A stretch of DNA of 64,000 nucleotides, from the NCBI GenBank assembly GCA_028023455.1, contig JAQFVV010006238.1, positions 6,210,572 to 6,274,571 of the forward strand, written 5' to 3'. The DNA is from Epiperipatus broadwayi. Taxonomy: Eukaryota; Onychophora; Udeonychophora; Euonychophora; Peripatidae. Shown piece by piece: positions 46,560 to 58,435 of the stretch; the stretch's first letter is position 1, and each line of letters opens with the position of its first letter. The position numbers and the translations under genes were made by a program. The notes beneath the pieces are model-generated. The model was given only the letters and a program-made list of their open reading frames with translations, ran no database searches and was not told the origin of the DNA.

Positions 46560-47520
46560 TATATATTTATAAATACAGTAATTAGATATATGTAAAGTAT
46601 AGCTTTAAAATTTTTATTCATTTAGGAGCACTTTCGACTATCCTCTTAGTCTTCATCAATTAACATTTTGAAAGGCTAACCTTTCCACAACTCTGTGGTC
46701 TTAACATTTGCTGACTGTCTGTTAATTAAGTCTTGTTTGTATTTGTATATTAGCATAGCTGCCTTTATTTTCCTTTTGTTGTTATTTTTTTTAAATTGCA
46801 ATATTTTTACATTATTATAATTGAAGTTAAAATCATAAACACATGACTTATTATGGTCATAAAAAATGGATGCTGAAGCATTATTATTTATTTTGTAATT
46901 TTGTTTCGTTTTCTAAACCCTTTTTAATAACAGCAAGTGCTCTTTAGTTCTTTTTTCCAACTTGCATCTCAATTCCCCTATATATCTGCTACCACACCTA
47001 CATATCCTTTTATAAATGATGCAATTTTTATTTATAAATGAGGTTTTATCTTTAGAGTTATTTATTAATTTGTTTAATGTAGGAGGTACATAAAATGCAG
47101 TCACATATACCTTTATAAATTTTCCTTACAAAATTTATTTGATCATTAAAAATATATGGTATTGATGTCCTTATTTTTTATTAGCAGAGAATCAATATTA
47201 TTAATATTTTATTTTTATATTTCATATTAAAATTTTTAATAATATTATGTATATGATTATAACTGTAGCCAATATTTAACAATTTATTTGAATACATTTC
47301 AATATTTTTAGCTTTATCCAATGAATATTTACAAAGATTACTATTTCTAAATAAGAAGAACTTTAAACCTGCCATTGTATGTGATGTTGGCACTCTTGAT
47401 CTATATGGAATATAACCTCTTTTTACTATTGGTTTAATGTCCACACAGTAATCCAGCTTACAATGATTTCTAGTTATTTTAAGGTCTATATATATGTACA
47501 AAACCTTTGATATTAATAAA
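46560..47520 (-). mobile_element. Penelope-like element, 3' part
   Basis: Contains the end of the reverse transcriptase/linker and the GIY-YIG endonuclease region in two frames. The coding part is followed, on the minus strand, by a tail with a hammerhead-like core at 46631-46659 (TTGATGA, 4-bp stem GACT/AGTC, GAAA). Truncated at its 5' side near 47520. Confidence 0.75.
46650..47501 (-). pseudogene. Penelope-like polyprotein C-terminus, frameshifted
   Basis: First frame (47501-47181): IDLKITRNHCKLDYCVDIKP, then IVKRGYIPYRSRVPTSH and the helical block LGYSYNHI-like (LLNIGYSYNHIHNIIKNF). This is the RT C-terminal/linker part of Penelope-like proteins. After stops, a second frame (47104 onward) gives YVPPTLNKLINNS, IIYKRICRCGSRYIGE and CKLEKRTKEH. 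These are the zinc-like linker, the Y-I-G of GIY-YIG and the following R...EH helix. Decayed downstream coding continues to about 46700. The enzyme would nick target DNA and prime reverse transcription; this copy is dead. Confidence 0.75.
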
Positions 47521-48181
47521 ACAATGGTAGAGAAAGTTTACCAAACTAAGAATTCTTGCATAAGATTTCATGCTGAGATAGTTTAAGACTGCATTTGAAA
47601 CAAAAAGTTCAATCAAAAAGTTACTGCATAGTTAAGAAGCTTTTCCAGAGTTTTAAATATAAGTACTCAGTGCAGACTGGCACAGTCGATAGCATATCTG
47701 GCACTCAAATTTTTATGAACTCCCAAGCAATAAAGCCATATTCCTTTTTTTTAAAATGTACTTAAAGTATTGTACCCAAATTAAGGCAATTGGAATATTA
47801 AAATCTTAATTGATATGGGCTCTCTAAGATATGAATATAGAAAAGCATGTATTAGACCAACCATCAATGGTTAATATCAAAACAGTTGCTCTTATAATGA
47901 CTAGATGCTGAAGAGTGGCTTTGGGAGAAATTTATTAAGTATAAGATGATTATGTGATGTTAGATCCAACTAGGTATTTAAAAGTCAGTTAATACATTTT
48001 TTCCTGTGTACATTTTATAAGTGCTTGCTTGCTTTAATATGGTGGTAGAATGGCATCTTGTAGAATTCAAAGTTTATAGATTTCAGTTCAACTCTGTTAC
48101 AGACAAAGCTTCTATGCTTTGTGAGATGTCTTTTCACCACAGAATCACCATTTTCTATACATACAGAAGCTGTTAGAACAA
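47521..48181. other. Spacer, no gene
   Basis: No features recognised. Confidence 0.55.
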
Positions 48182-48257
48182 TGTGATGTGATGTATTGTG
48201 GCTTCTCAGCAATTATGCCCAGATAAACCTGTTAGCCACTTTATTTTCTATTCCCCA
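48182..48257 (-). mobile_element. Third fragment of the 44-45 kb LINE family, 3' end
   Basis: gtgatgtgatgtattgtggctt, cagataaacctgttagccac and ttccccactctt match the 3' ends of the two tandem copies, including the (CACAT)-type tail. It stops where foldback copy e begins. Confidence 0.65.
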
Positions 48258-48702
48258 CTCTTCATATAGTAGTGCCACCTAGTGCAAGGCATAGTAATCA
48301 ATGAATGCACAAAGGTTTGTGCATAAAATTCCTATCCAGTGCCTATTTATTGAATATATCTGACTAGTTTCTAGCTTGTGGCTTTCATCAGTAGATTCAG
48401 ATCTGTATGGTCATACAAGTGAACGAGCCTGGATTGAAAACATTATTGTGTTTTCATTTTGGACCATGACTATAGTTAATTAAAAAGGTAAAAATATGAC
48501 TGTTAAGATGGAATTAGATTCTAAAATCTCAAGGCAGTACTCACAGATCCAAGACTTCTTATTGATGAAAGCCACAAGCTAGAAACTAATCTGGGAATAT
48601 TGGATGAATAGACATGGGACAGATATTTTATGCACAAACCTTCTTGCGTACATTGATTATTATGGCTTTCATTGGGTGTCACTACTGTAAGAAGATTTTG
48701 TT
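48258..48702. mobile_element. Foldback family F, copy e (long)
   Basis: catatagtagtgccacctag is mirrored by attgggtgtcactactgtaa. The inner arms contain ctagtttctagcttgtggc at 48364-48382, mirrored by gccacaagctagaaactaat at 48571-48590. The loop is about 165 bp. It is the best copy for the hammerhead-like core (TTGATGAAA, gccacaagc, tagaaac). Confidence 0.85.
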
Positions 48703-48981
48703 ACTGCTTTATAATGTCATTATTTTTAAATCATCAAAATACTCATATTTTTTTCTATTTGGAGATTAGTGAGTTTATAATTTTATTTAGGTATTGCTTC
48801 TTACTTCTATGTAGGCCCTGCCATTTGATATGAACTTCTGATGACTATTTTTTAAGAATATTATTTTATAATATTTTCTGGATGCATTATAGAACATTTT
48901 TTATTGTTATGATAATAAAGTTTATTCTCTTTAATACTGTCATATGATTGCCTTTCCTGTGAGTTCTTTCAAAATTGTTCA

Positions 48982-49205
48982 CTTATTTCATCATCATCAT
49001 CATCATCATCATCAACCATTATCAATCCACTGCAGGATGAAGGTCTCTCCAAGTTTAATCCATCTTCTCCAATCTTTAGCTTCTCTTCTCCACAACACCC
49101 CTGCACATTTTCTTATTTCATTCATCCATCTCACATGTGGTCTCTTTCTGGGTCTTTTACAATCTCTTGGAATCCAGTTTAAAATTTCAATCGTCCATCT
49201 ATACT
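48982..49205 (-). mobile_element. RTE-type LINE 3' end, truncated
   Basis: The minus frame 49218-49012 keeps NWIPRDCKRPRKRPHVRWMN, RREAKDWRRWIKLGETFILQ and the terminal WIDNG, then a (GAT)n tail (48985-49012). It is nearly identical to the end of the 54.9-kb copy, so fairly recent. 5'-truncated at about 49205. Confidence 0.85.
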
Positions 49206-50639
49206 TATTTATGGACAATTATATAGTCTAATGGCAAGACCCCACAAGATAAATAGTTTGCCGTAAGTACTTAAAGATAATGATAAGGTTAAATTTATAG
49301 CTGCAGAATTTAAACCAAAGACTAAATACTTAACTATAATTATAAAGTTTAGACAAGATAAATTTACTGAATATTCATTAAATCTATTTTTAATTTTAAT
49401 CTCAATTTCTTAGCTTAAATTTTTTGAGTTTAATTTAAATTTTCATGTTAGAAAGGGGACCCATGTTTTAAAAATTAAATCAATACAATTCTATAATTAG
49501 AAAATAATTCAGAAAAATTAGTTAAGAAGAAAAATTTTAAACTGAATATTCATTAAATTTGAACAGAATTAAGAAATTTTTACAACAAACGAGTAAAAAA
49601 AAAGTTTTTCCAATTTTTTGTGTTAAATATAAAATATTGGTGTATATCATAATATTGATTTTGATATTCCATTTACAAATTATTCATTAATTGATTTTGT
49701 TAACTTTTCAAAATGTATATCAGTTTTTCACAACATAAAATTAAGTTACATAATAATATAATAAAGAAACTGTGATAAAGAAGTTAAAATATTAATAATT
49801 CATAAAAATATTTGGCTTAATTATGATTCACAAATTAAATATATTAAAATAGAAATATTTATAAATTTTATAATAATAGTAAATAAGTTAATTTATAAGT
49901 ATATAATGATTTTCTCTTCAGTTTATATAAATTGTCACTAATAATTTCATGGTGCAACACGCATTAAACAAAAAAGCAGAAATAGCTCACAGATTGAAAT
50001 AGTAGTAAAGTTTAGTGCTACTATATGGTAGTGAAAAGTGGTAATTAGTATATGCCCATCAATATACAGAATTTTAAATGACTTGAATGGGAAACCAAGG
50101 GTGATAAGAATACCAGTGTCAGCTGATGACAAGAAAATATCTTTGGAGCAAGTACAGAAGCCATGTTTATGGAGGTAGTCAGCAGGATCAATTCAAGATC
50201 CTCTGTAAACTTTGGTTTCCAATAATACAGGAAAGATGATGTTAAATGATGGTAACCCACTTCTACAATTGGTATAGTTTTGATGGTGAATTGAGGCCAT
50301 TGTCATTGAGCTCTATTATTTTTAGTTTAGCCCAGTTTTTTGAAAGTAAAAGATTGTGAAATGGCATTCTTTTCTGCTAATGTGGAGTATCATTGGGTGC
50401 AATTGTTTGCTGATTAATTGCTATTGAGGGTAATTGATGATGTTTATCTATATCCTCCTTGGCCGTTTAGTCATCACATATATTGTCCAAGCCATCAATT
50501 TATTTCTGGCATCTAGACCACACTCAATAATATGAATGATTTCAATCTGGATTACCCAACTTTTGTAAATAAATTACTTCATCTCTTAAACTTCTCACTA
50601 ATGACTGCCCAGGGTTTTCTATCACCTGGTTCAATAACC
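49206..50639. other. Spacer, no gene
   Basis: Very AT-rich to 49.95 kb, then of mixed composition. The minus frames at 49947-50260 show no family resemblance. Confidence 0.55.
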
Positions 50640-53260
50640 TTTCACAACAACTGGCATGCAACACTCATCAACTATGTTTTTACTCTTCAATGTTGCATCA
50701 CTGAATAGAACTCAACATTAACTCCACTCCATTCTCAAACATTCTGCCCAAGTTGTCACACTTGACTTTAATGAACTCCATGTAACATCCATTCAATTAT
50801 GTAAAACAGTCTACATGATTCTTCCCTCATTTACTATTAAGTTCATGTTCTCTGAATCCTGTATCATGTTAAACCAGCTACCCCAAATGGCTAGAGACCC
50901 ACTTCAGAAGTATCTTGCCTTCATACACACATTATCATTTAATATACAACACTTAATATGATGGTCCTTCTCATCTCTGCATCTTCTAGCATTGACTGCT
51001 AAGTTACACAAGCAAATTTCCATTACTAAGCCCATCTACCAAACACACCAACAGTTAATCATGCTCACTCAAACTTACCATCATGTCCACAAACAGTTGA
51101 AGGACTACCTCACAATCACAAGAGCACATGTGGATAAGAGCATATATACACTGGATATTGGATCACCCACTATACCAAAGGTCCCTGTGGTACTTCAAAC
51201 TGATATGTGTGTATGTACTATATATAATATGATCCACCCTATATACCTTCACTATAAAAATAAAACTCAGACCCATGATATATTGACTCCATCAGTACAC
51301 TGTTTTGGGTCATGGGAACTTACTATGCCTTAACAAACTTGCCACCATTGAAAACTCTTGTCACCCTGGTACTCATGGAAATTCCTACAAATATCTTGAG
51401 TCATCTTAGTCATTTACCTATGCTGTATATTTGTATACTGACCAATTTCCTACCCAAGAGGATATATAGTGTAAAGGGTTTTCATCTAATTGCTATAGTA
51501 CCTTTCACCAAAAATCTGAGGCTATGTGATCTAACCAACCTATGGCCTATGGACTCACTATCCATTAAAAGTAATCAAGATCCAAATTGAGCCACATATT
51601 CTTCCATTATTATTATTATCACATCTACAGTTTGCCAAAGGAGGTCTTTCCACCAACAAAGCAGCACTCATATTTATGACAATTCTAAGCTCAGTTCAAA
51701 AAAATATAAAAAAAGTCCCATTACAGCCCAGCTTGACATACAAGCAGTTTTTGATTCTGTTTCAATTAACCTACTGATTCGAATGCTAACTGATATCAAC
51801 ATCCTGCCTATTCTTTTATACCTAACCAACAACCTCCTTCTGATTCATGAGTTCCACATTGACTCTTAATGGTAGAAATTCTTCATCCTTCTATCCCAGG
51901 CATTCAACTCACAAGGATGACTGCTAAGTTTGTTACTTTTTACACTCTACATAAATATGCTTTTAGAACAAATACAGAATAAAAATTAATGAAATACAAA
52001 TTGCACACACTCAGCAATACATTCCCTGTATAGCCTATATAGATAACTTAACTATCTTACTGCTTTCCCAGAAACAGTTCTCCATACCTATTATTACTAA
52101 CTTTACTGAATTGACTCTCTTCACAAAGAAATGATGTTCCCAAGTTTTCCAAGGAAAATCTACTCTATTCTTAGGTTTTCCCTTTTACAAAGGCTCTCTT
52201 GGTAAGAGACTCACAATACAAACCAAGTTACAAGATTCTGTACTACAAATTACCAACTCACTTTCTAAGAGCATCTGTTCAATACTCTTACTATGACAAA
52301 AATATGTACTGTAACTATTATCAAATTTTCAAAGATCTTTATTTCTTCCATCAACTCCATGTACAATAAATTGCTTTGGGGTTATAAGATCATATCAATT
52401 TTCATCAAACAGCTCAACCATCAACCCCCTTGTAACAGTCTATGCTTGCACAACATTTGGGTGTTTTATAGACAAAAAGCTATTAACTTAATAGCAGTTA
52501 TTACCAACTGGTTCCCAAACCTCCAGTGACTGCTGAAAGTAATTCTTACAGATATACCTCCACTTTCAGTGCCATATCTCACAGATCTTATTCATTCAGT
52601 CCTAGGTAACACCAACCAGATCAGCATTCCAAGTACACTTACTGGCAATGTCTAACCTGCTTTATTCAGACCCTAACAATGATTAACCCCTCCCCATGCT
52701 TGGAATAAATAACCACCACTTTCTCTGCCAATTTTTAAAATGGGCATTAGAACTGAAACTTTTTGACTTTCTAATTAGACTTAACCTAAACATACTTCCA
52801 ATACCTTTTTTTCTGCACTATCGTCATCTACACAAAAATATTGACTTATTTTGAGGGCAATGCCATGATGCTGAGAAGGCTCAACAACATCTTTTCATTG
52901 ACTGCTGAGCACTAAATTTCACATGGCAAGTTATGTTAAATGCATATAGGCAACCAGCATTTCCATCAACCACATAACCCAATCTTTCCAAAGATTTCCC
53001 ATTCCTGCAGCACGTGCAGCCACATTTATCCTGTTTGCCTTCTGGTGTACTTCTTGTATCTTTTTGTTAAACAACAACACCAGGAGGCATTCATACACAT
53101 TTATCAATAAATTATGCCAGCTAAAAGCACAGCATAACAACATATCCCTCTGAACATTTTTGTGACCACCTTGTCATTTATTACAGAGCAGTCCAATCTA
53201 TAAGCTGCACAACCAGAGTAGGCAGAATTAACAACCTTTGGACATTTCATCTGCTTCATA
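50640..53260 (+). pseudogene. LINE ORF2 (reverse transcriptase), heavily decayed
   Basis: Base composition is less AT-rich than its surroundings. In order on the plus strand, with frameshifts and stops, it keeps: LIAIVPFTKNLRLCDLTNLW (RT motif before block A, usual I-x-P-I-P-K...L-T-N-x-R-P-I-S), then KGGLSTNKAALIFMTIL (usual R-G-R-S-T-x-x-A-L), then TAQLDIQAVFDSVSINLLI (block A, D-x-x-x-A-F-D-S-V). Next come QG followed by LLSLLLFTLYINMLLEQ (block B), YIDNLTILL (block C, usual Y-A-D-D), LFLGF (block D/E), and near 52860-52905 CHDAEKAQQHLFIDC (C-terminal C/H knuckle). Block C has lost its second Asp. The first ~700 bp (50640-51310) may include endonuclease sequence, but I could not confirm it. 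Family differs from the RTE copies. Confidence 0.75.
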
Positions 53261-54870
53261 ATACAAGTTACTAGTTACATAACTATATTTCAGACACTCA
53301 TTACAATAGTTCAATACCACAGAAGACTATCTAATGGGACCAGTCCAGCTCAAAGCAAATGTACTTTGATTCAAAGGTTATGAAAAATTTTTTTATACAT
53401 AGAATACTATATTATACAAAAAAGTATTATTAACAACATTCATGTGCAATTACCATTGTGCATGAATAAATACTAATATTTGCTTAAGTATTTTTTGGTC
53501 TATTCTCTCTCTCTTTCTCTCTCTCTCTTATCACTGTGTCACCATTTATTTAAAGATATGTTATGTGTGTTAAGTTAAAGGTGCTGGACTCCCTTGATTA
53601 AGAGTAGGAGCTAGTTTGGAATATTTCAAGTACTGGATTGGTGTGCCAGTTATCTGAGCATGTTGGCTATATAACATATGGTCAACTGGTGCTGCCTGAG
53701 TTTGATTCTCAAAACAAATAAAATGCTTTCAATGGCAGGGTTTTGTTCCAGAAGTTGAGGTGGGCTATGGTCAGGAAATTTGGTCTTAGTTATGCTTTGT
53801 ATAGCTTTGATCTGACTGTGGGTATCATTGATGGGTAGGCTATCAATGGTATTCTCCCCTCGGCTTGAAGTTTCAGTCTGTTCTCATAGTTTAGAGATAT
53901 AATTGAATAATTGCATAATTAAATGATAAATATAAAAGACATTACATAAATAATGTTCAGAATATAAGTAAAGAAGTATAATGAAATATAATCAATAATA
54001 AAGTAAGCTTAGTAATAATAAAATAAACTTGTTCTGATAATAATAAAATATTAATGTATCAAGAGAAAAACAGTAGTCTGTTAAAATAAATAAATACAAG
54101 TGATGCCAAAGTGTGGTCAAAATTGCCCAAAAAGTTATTATAAAAGGCATTTTAAACCTAGTAACTTGGTAATTTCGGAGGGAGCCAGTGCAATATTATA
54201 TTATTATGTACTTATTCTGTTGATATAATGAGAATAAAGTGAATATTACATGTATTAAAAAGGATAAAAATGGGTGATTGTGTTCAATGTATAAAGATAA
54301 ATATAGAAAAAAAGTTTATCAACAAGTTGAAAAATTAATATATATGTATCAAAAGTAAAAAAATATGTGTGCATAAAATTTATACAGAAATATCACCTTA
54401 ATTAGTCATTACAAAGCTATTTTTATTAACAATATAAAATCCATTACTGATAAAATTGATCAATTGCCATGGGCAGAGGTGAGATATTTTCTTATTTTCA
54501 GTTTAGCTAAAAAGAAATACTTGAATGCATATTTGCTAAATTTTAAAAGTTCCTGGGTTATCTATGTAACTGTACGTTTCACATCCATCTTGATTTAAAA
54601 CTCAGACTAGAGACAAAAGGAAGATGCACTATTTCTGAAAAACTTTCAACCAGTATACATTTACAAAGACATAAAAAGAAACACATTGAAACTGAATTGA
54701 ACCAAAGTACAACAATGTTAAGAGCATCTTGTCACATTCCATGTTATAATATAAATTTTAAAAAAACTGAAATAAAGCTTTTTGATAAAATTTATTGGAA
54801 TTTTTTTTTAATGTAACAATTGATTTATTAAATTTGTTTTAATATAACAACTAACACAACTTCAGTAGAT
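53261..54870. other. Spacer with a possible tRNA-like block
   Basis: No gene. A short CT-rich array lies at about 53502-53529. Near 53640-53720, ttatctgagcatgttggc and gagtttgattctc look like degenerate A- and B-boxes in the right order; weak. Confidence 0.45.
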
Positions 54871-54884
54871 TATCATCATCATCA

Positions 54885-55757
54885 TCAACCATTATCAATC
54901 CACTGCAGGATGAAGGTCTCTCCAAGTTTAATCCATCTTCTCCGATCTTTAGCTTCTCTTCTCCACAACACCCCTGCACATTTTCTTATTTCATCCATCC
55001 ATGTCACATGTGGTCTCTTTCTAGGTCTTTTACAATCTCTTGGAATCCAGTTTAAAATTTCAATTGTCCATCTATTATCATCTCTTCTAGCAATATGTCT
55101 TCTAGCAATATGTCCAGCCCAACTCCATTTCAATCTTTTAATTTTTTCAATAAGGTCAGTAACACCTGTTTGTTGTCTTACCCATACATTGCATTTTCGA
55201 TCTCTTCTTGTTACTCCCAACATACATTTCCCCATACTCCTTTGAGTGGTCTGAAGTCTCTGTATTGCTCTTCTATTAAGTGTCCAAGTCTCAGATCCAT
55301 AAGTAAGAACTGGTAAAACACATTTGTTAAAAACCATCCTTTTCAAACACATAGGCATATTTCCTTTTAATATCAAGTTATTTCTACCAAAAGCACTCCA
55401 ACCAAGTTTAATTCTATGATTAATTTCCTCCATTATGTTTCCATCTGTATTAATAATCTGACCAAGGTATTTGTAACTGTTAACTTCTTCTAATTCTTCA
55501 TAATCAATCTTTATTTTCATATTTTGAGCAAATCGATTAAACATTACTTTAGTCTTTTTAACATTTATCTTTAGTCCTACTTTTCTACTTTCATCTGCTA
55601 ACTCCTGCAACATTTCCTGCAGCTCTGAAGCATTATTTGCAAAAACAACTACATCATCTGCGAAATCTAAATGACTTAAATACTCTCCATTTACTTTCAC
55701 TCCTTTAGTTTCCCATTTTAATCCACAAAATACTTCTTGCAGCAGAAATTTATATCT
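54885..55757 (-). pseudogene. RTE-type reverse transcriptase, C-terminal half
   Basis: An uninterrupted frame of about 290 codons, starting within the palm domain. Key features are LSHLDFADDVVVFANNASEL (catalytic F-A-D-D box intact), GLKINVKKTKVM (block D), YKYLGQIINTDG (block E) and LTYGSETWTLNRRAIQRLQT. Near the end come LKWSWAGHIARR (repeated HIARR unit) and IKLGETFILQWIDNG at the stop. These are diagnostic of the RTE/BovB-like ORF2. Residues upstream of the palm are absent here. The frame is free of stops, so this copy is young despite being truncated. The first ~20 codons of the open frame (to 55817) are antisense of the inverted segment, not real. Confidence 0.85.
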
Positions 55758-55998
55758 GCAATAAGAAAAAAAGATGGAATTATTACTAAAAAGAAATTGG
55801 TAGAAGATTTTTATCAAGAATTATATAGTAATAAGGAACAAGTACCTCCTATATCTAATCTATTACATCTTCCGAATTGCCCAGAATTTTAAATGAAGTA
55901 GTGAGACATGCAATTAAGTGTATGAAGAAAGGAAAGGCTCCAGGAAATGATGGAATTATAATTGATATATTAAAAAAAGCAGGTGAAGAATACAGGCT
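55758..55998 (+). pseudogene. Inverted upstream RTE segment (finger region)
   Basis: The plus-strand frame gives DGIITKKKLVEDFYQELYSN, then after a one-base shift MKKGKAPGNDGIIIDILKKA, the K-x-G-K-A-P-G-x-D-G-I block that begins the RT domain. It ends near GEEY, where unrelated sequence starts. Confidence 0.8.
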
Positions 55999-57167
55999 GC
56001 CATCTTGGTTTACAGGAAAACTCACAAGTACTACTTATTGTTAGTAATTTTTGCAAATTCTTATTTTTTACTATACATTATTATAGCATGTTTGAATATT
56101 CAGAGCATTAGTATAAAGTTAGTAAGTCCTTCATATATAGTGAATTAGATGGAGCTTATCTATTTAACAGGCATCTTCATTTAATGTATAATATTCAAGT
56201 TAATGATGTTAAAATTTTAACACTTTATGGTTTTAAATCCAAGTCAGTTTGCTTATATAGTTGTCTAGATATATCAACTAGGTCATCAATTATATATTTA
56301 TTCACCTCAAAATCTAATCGGGGATTTATTTGACATTTTCAACTTGTATCCATTGATTGCTTACCAGATGATTTTAGAGTACAATACAGATTGTATTATT
56401 ATTACTAATGTGGATATTAAATAAAAGCTTGACTGTATCATGTGATTAAGTTATTTGGTATAAGTATTACATTTCTACAGAATCTGCAAATTATGGTGGG
56501 TGGGTGGGTGGGGGGGGGTAATTTTAAAAACAGCTGACATATTTTGACGATAGTAATTGATAAAAACCATGTGATCCCAATAATCAAAAACGATATTAAA
56601 TAACAGCGAACTTGTTTCAATGTTTTATCAAATGTCATTCAGGTTTGAAATAGACTTGTCACACTTTTGACATAACATTTTGTTTAAAGACATCATATTT
56701 CCCAACAAATATTTATTTAAACTAAATTTGAATATTAGATTAAATGAATTATATATATATATAATTTTAAATAGATTGCATTAAAAAAATTTTTTAAAGC
56801 GTTAATAATAATATTAAAAAAATCAAAATTAAATATTTATAATGAACATCATTAGTAATGTTATAGTGAAATAAATTATTAAAATTACATAAAAATTTTA
56901 TGTTGAAATCTATAAAACAATTTGAATAAATAAAAAAAACCACTATTATTATAATTAATAAAATTATCTCTAATTTTGTATCTATGAATTAGTGAAAAAT
57001 ATTAATAGATGTACATTCACAACCAACTTATATTGAAGTTTTCGGTCCAGACACAGACAAAGTCTCTAATAATATGTATATTATTTTCTAATCCATTTTA
57101 TTTTTTTGTTTTAATTTTTTAATATAGGTTATTATTCTTTTATATAATATATCAACTGTTACTTATA
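55999..57167. other. Spacer with a G-run
   Basis: No gene. ggtgggtgggtgggtggggg near 56494-56517 is a G-rich run next to AT-rich DNA. Confidence 0.6.
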
Positions 57168-57650
57168 TCATCATCATCAACCATTATCATTCCACTGTAG
57201 GAAGAAGGTCTCTCCAAGTTCAACCCTTTTTCTCCGATACTTAGCTTCTCTTCTCCACATCATCCCTGCACACATTCTTATTTCATCCATTCCTCTCACA
57301 TGTGGTATCTTTCAGGGTCTTTTACAATCTCTTGGAGTCCAGTTTAATATTTCAGCTATTCATCTATTATCATCTCTTCCAGCAATATGTCCAGCCCAAC
57401 TCCACTTCAGTCTTTTAATTTTTCCAATGAGGTCAGTAACACCTGTTTGTTCTCTTAACCATATATTGTGTTTTCGATCTCTTCTTGTTACTCCTAACAC
57501 GCATCTCTCCATACTTCTTTGAGTGATCTGAAGTCTCTATATTGCTCTTCTATTAAGCCTCCAAGTCTCAAATCCATAAGTAAGAACTAGTAAAACACAT
57601 TTATTAAAAACCTTCCTTTTCAAACACATAGGCATATTTACTTTATTTCA

Positions 57651-57655
<5 letters not shown>
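57168..57655 (-). mobile_element. RTE-type LINE 3' end, older truncated copy
   Basis: Collinear with 54871-55365 at the nucleotide level but with more changes and in-frame damage. Tail (GAT)n at 57168-57180. 5' end breaks at catatttactttatttcac, just before a (TA)n array. Confidence 0.8.
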
Positions 57656-57687
<32 letters not shown>

Positions 57688-57820
57688 AGTATATATATAT
57701 ATATATATATATATATCCAATCCATAAGTAAGAACTAGTAAAACACATTTAGTAAAAACCTTCCTTTTCAAACACATAGGCATATTTACTTTATTTCACT
57801 TATATAGGTTATGGTTTTTT

Positions 57821-57890
<70 letters not shown>
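57656..57890. repeat. (TA)n arrays with an 85-bp duplicated RTE block
   Basis: The RTE end block (about 57573-57657, from atccataagtaagaact to atttcacttata) recurs at 57721-57805 in the same orientation. It is separated by a TA-rich palindrome (cacttata...gaaataagtata). A second long (TA)n follows at about 57828-57886. Confidence 0.75.
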
Positions 57891-58435
57891 TAATAGCGTA
57901 TTCTGTTTACAAATTTTATATAATTATCAGCTACTATCAGTTTAATGGGAAATAAAGATCTTTCTGGTTTTAATCCGATTTTTCTCATCCATAGCTTCAC
58001 TTCATTATATAAATTCAACAAACAGCCTTATCTCATTTCAGTCAATATATGACATATTTTAGAACTCTTAAAATCTTTTGAATTTAAATTTAACCTTTTA
58101 TTGGTCATTCATTTTACTGTTATCTCTTTTCTAAAATGACTAGTCCATCTTTATCCCAATGACTTAATTTTGTTAGTAATGTTAATGACACACTTTTATT
58201 CATAAATTTAAGTATTTTACTTTCAAACTTTTTTTGTTGATCCCAATGAACAGATCCATAAATTTGGTAGTGCTACCTGCAGTCTTTATATAAGTATTCT
58301 AAATTGTTACATTTTGGCTCACAAGTGTCAAACTTGTTACACCCACAATTTTGACACCATCCATTCTAGATAAATACAGCAATGATTATCACATGATCAC
58401 ATCTCCTATACTAGCACATTAATTGTTGATAAACA
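57891..58435. other. Spacer leading into a foldback copy
   Basis: No gene. The last ~55 bp (58381-58435) match, in reverse, the inner sequence of the small insertion at 0.7 kb. Confidence 0.5.

Larger units (their letters stand above)
54871..55998 (-). mobile_element. RTE-type LINE with inverted 5' segment
   Basis: 54871-55757 is the 3' half of an RTE element on the minus strand, ending in a (GAT)n tail. From about 55758 to 55998 the sequence is again RTE, but more upstream and on the plus strand. The intermediate RT part is missing. This 5' inversion is the arrangement that twin priming gives in LINE insertions. Two more 3' ends of the same family are at 48.98 and 57.17 kb. Confidence 0.8.

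Noticed and set aside
54910-55316. Plus-strand frames of 111 and 73 codons
   Set aside because: They are shadows of the RTE reverse transcriptase on the minus strand.
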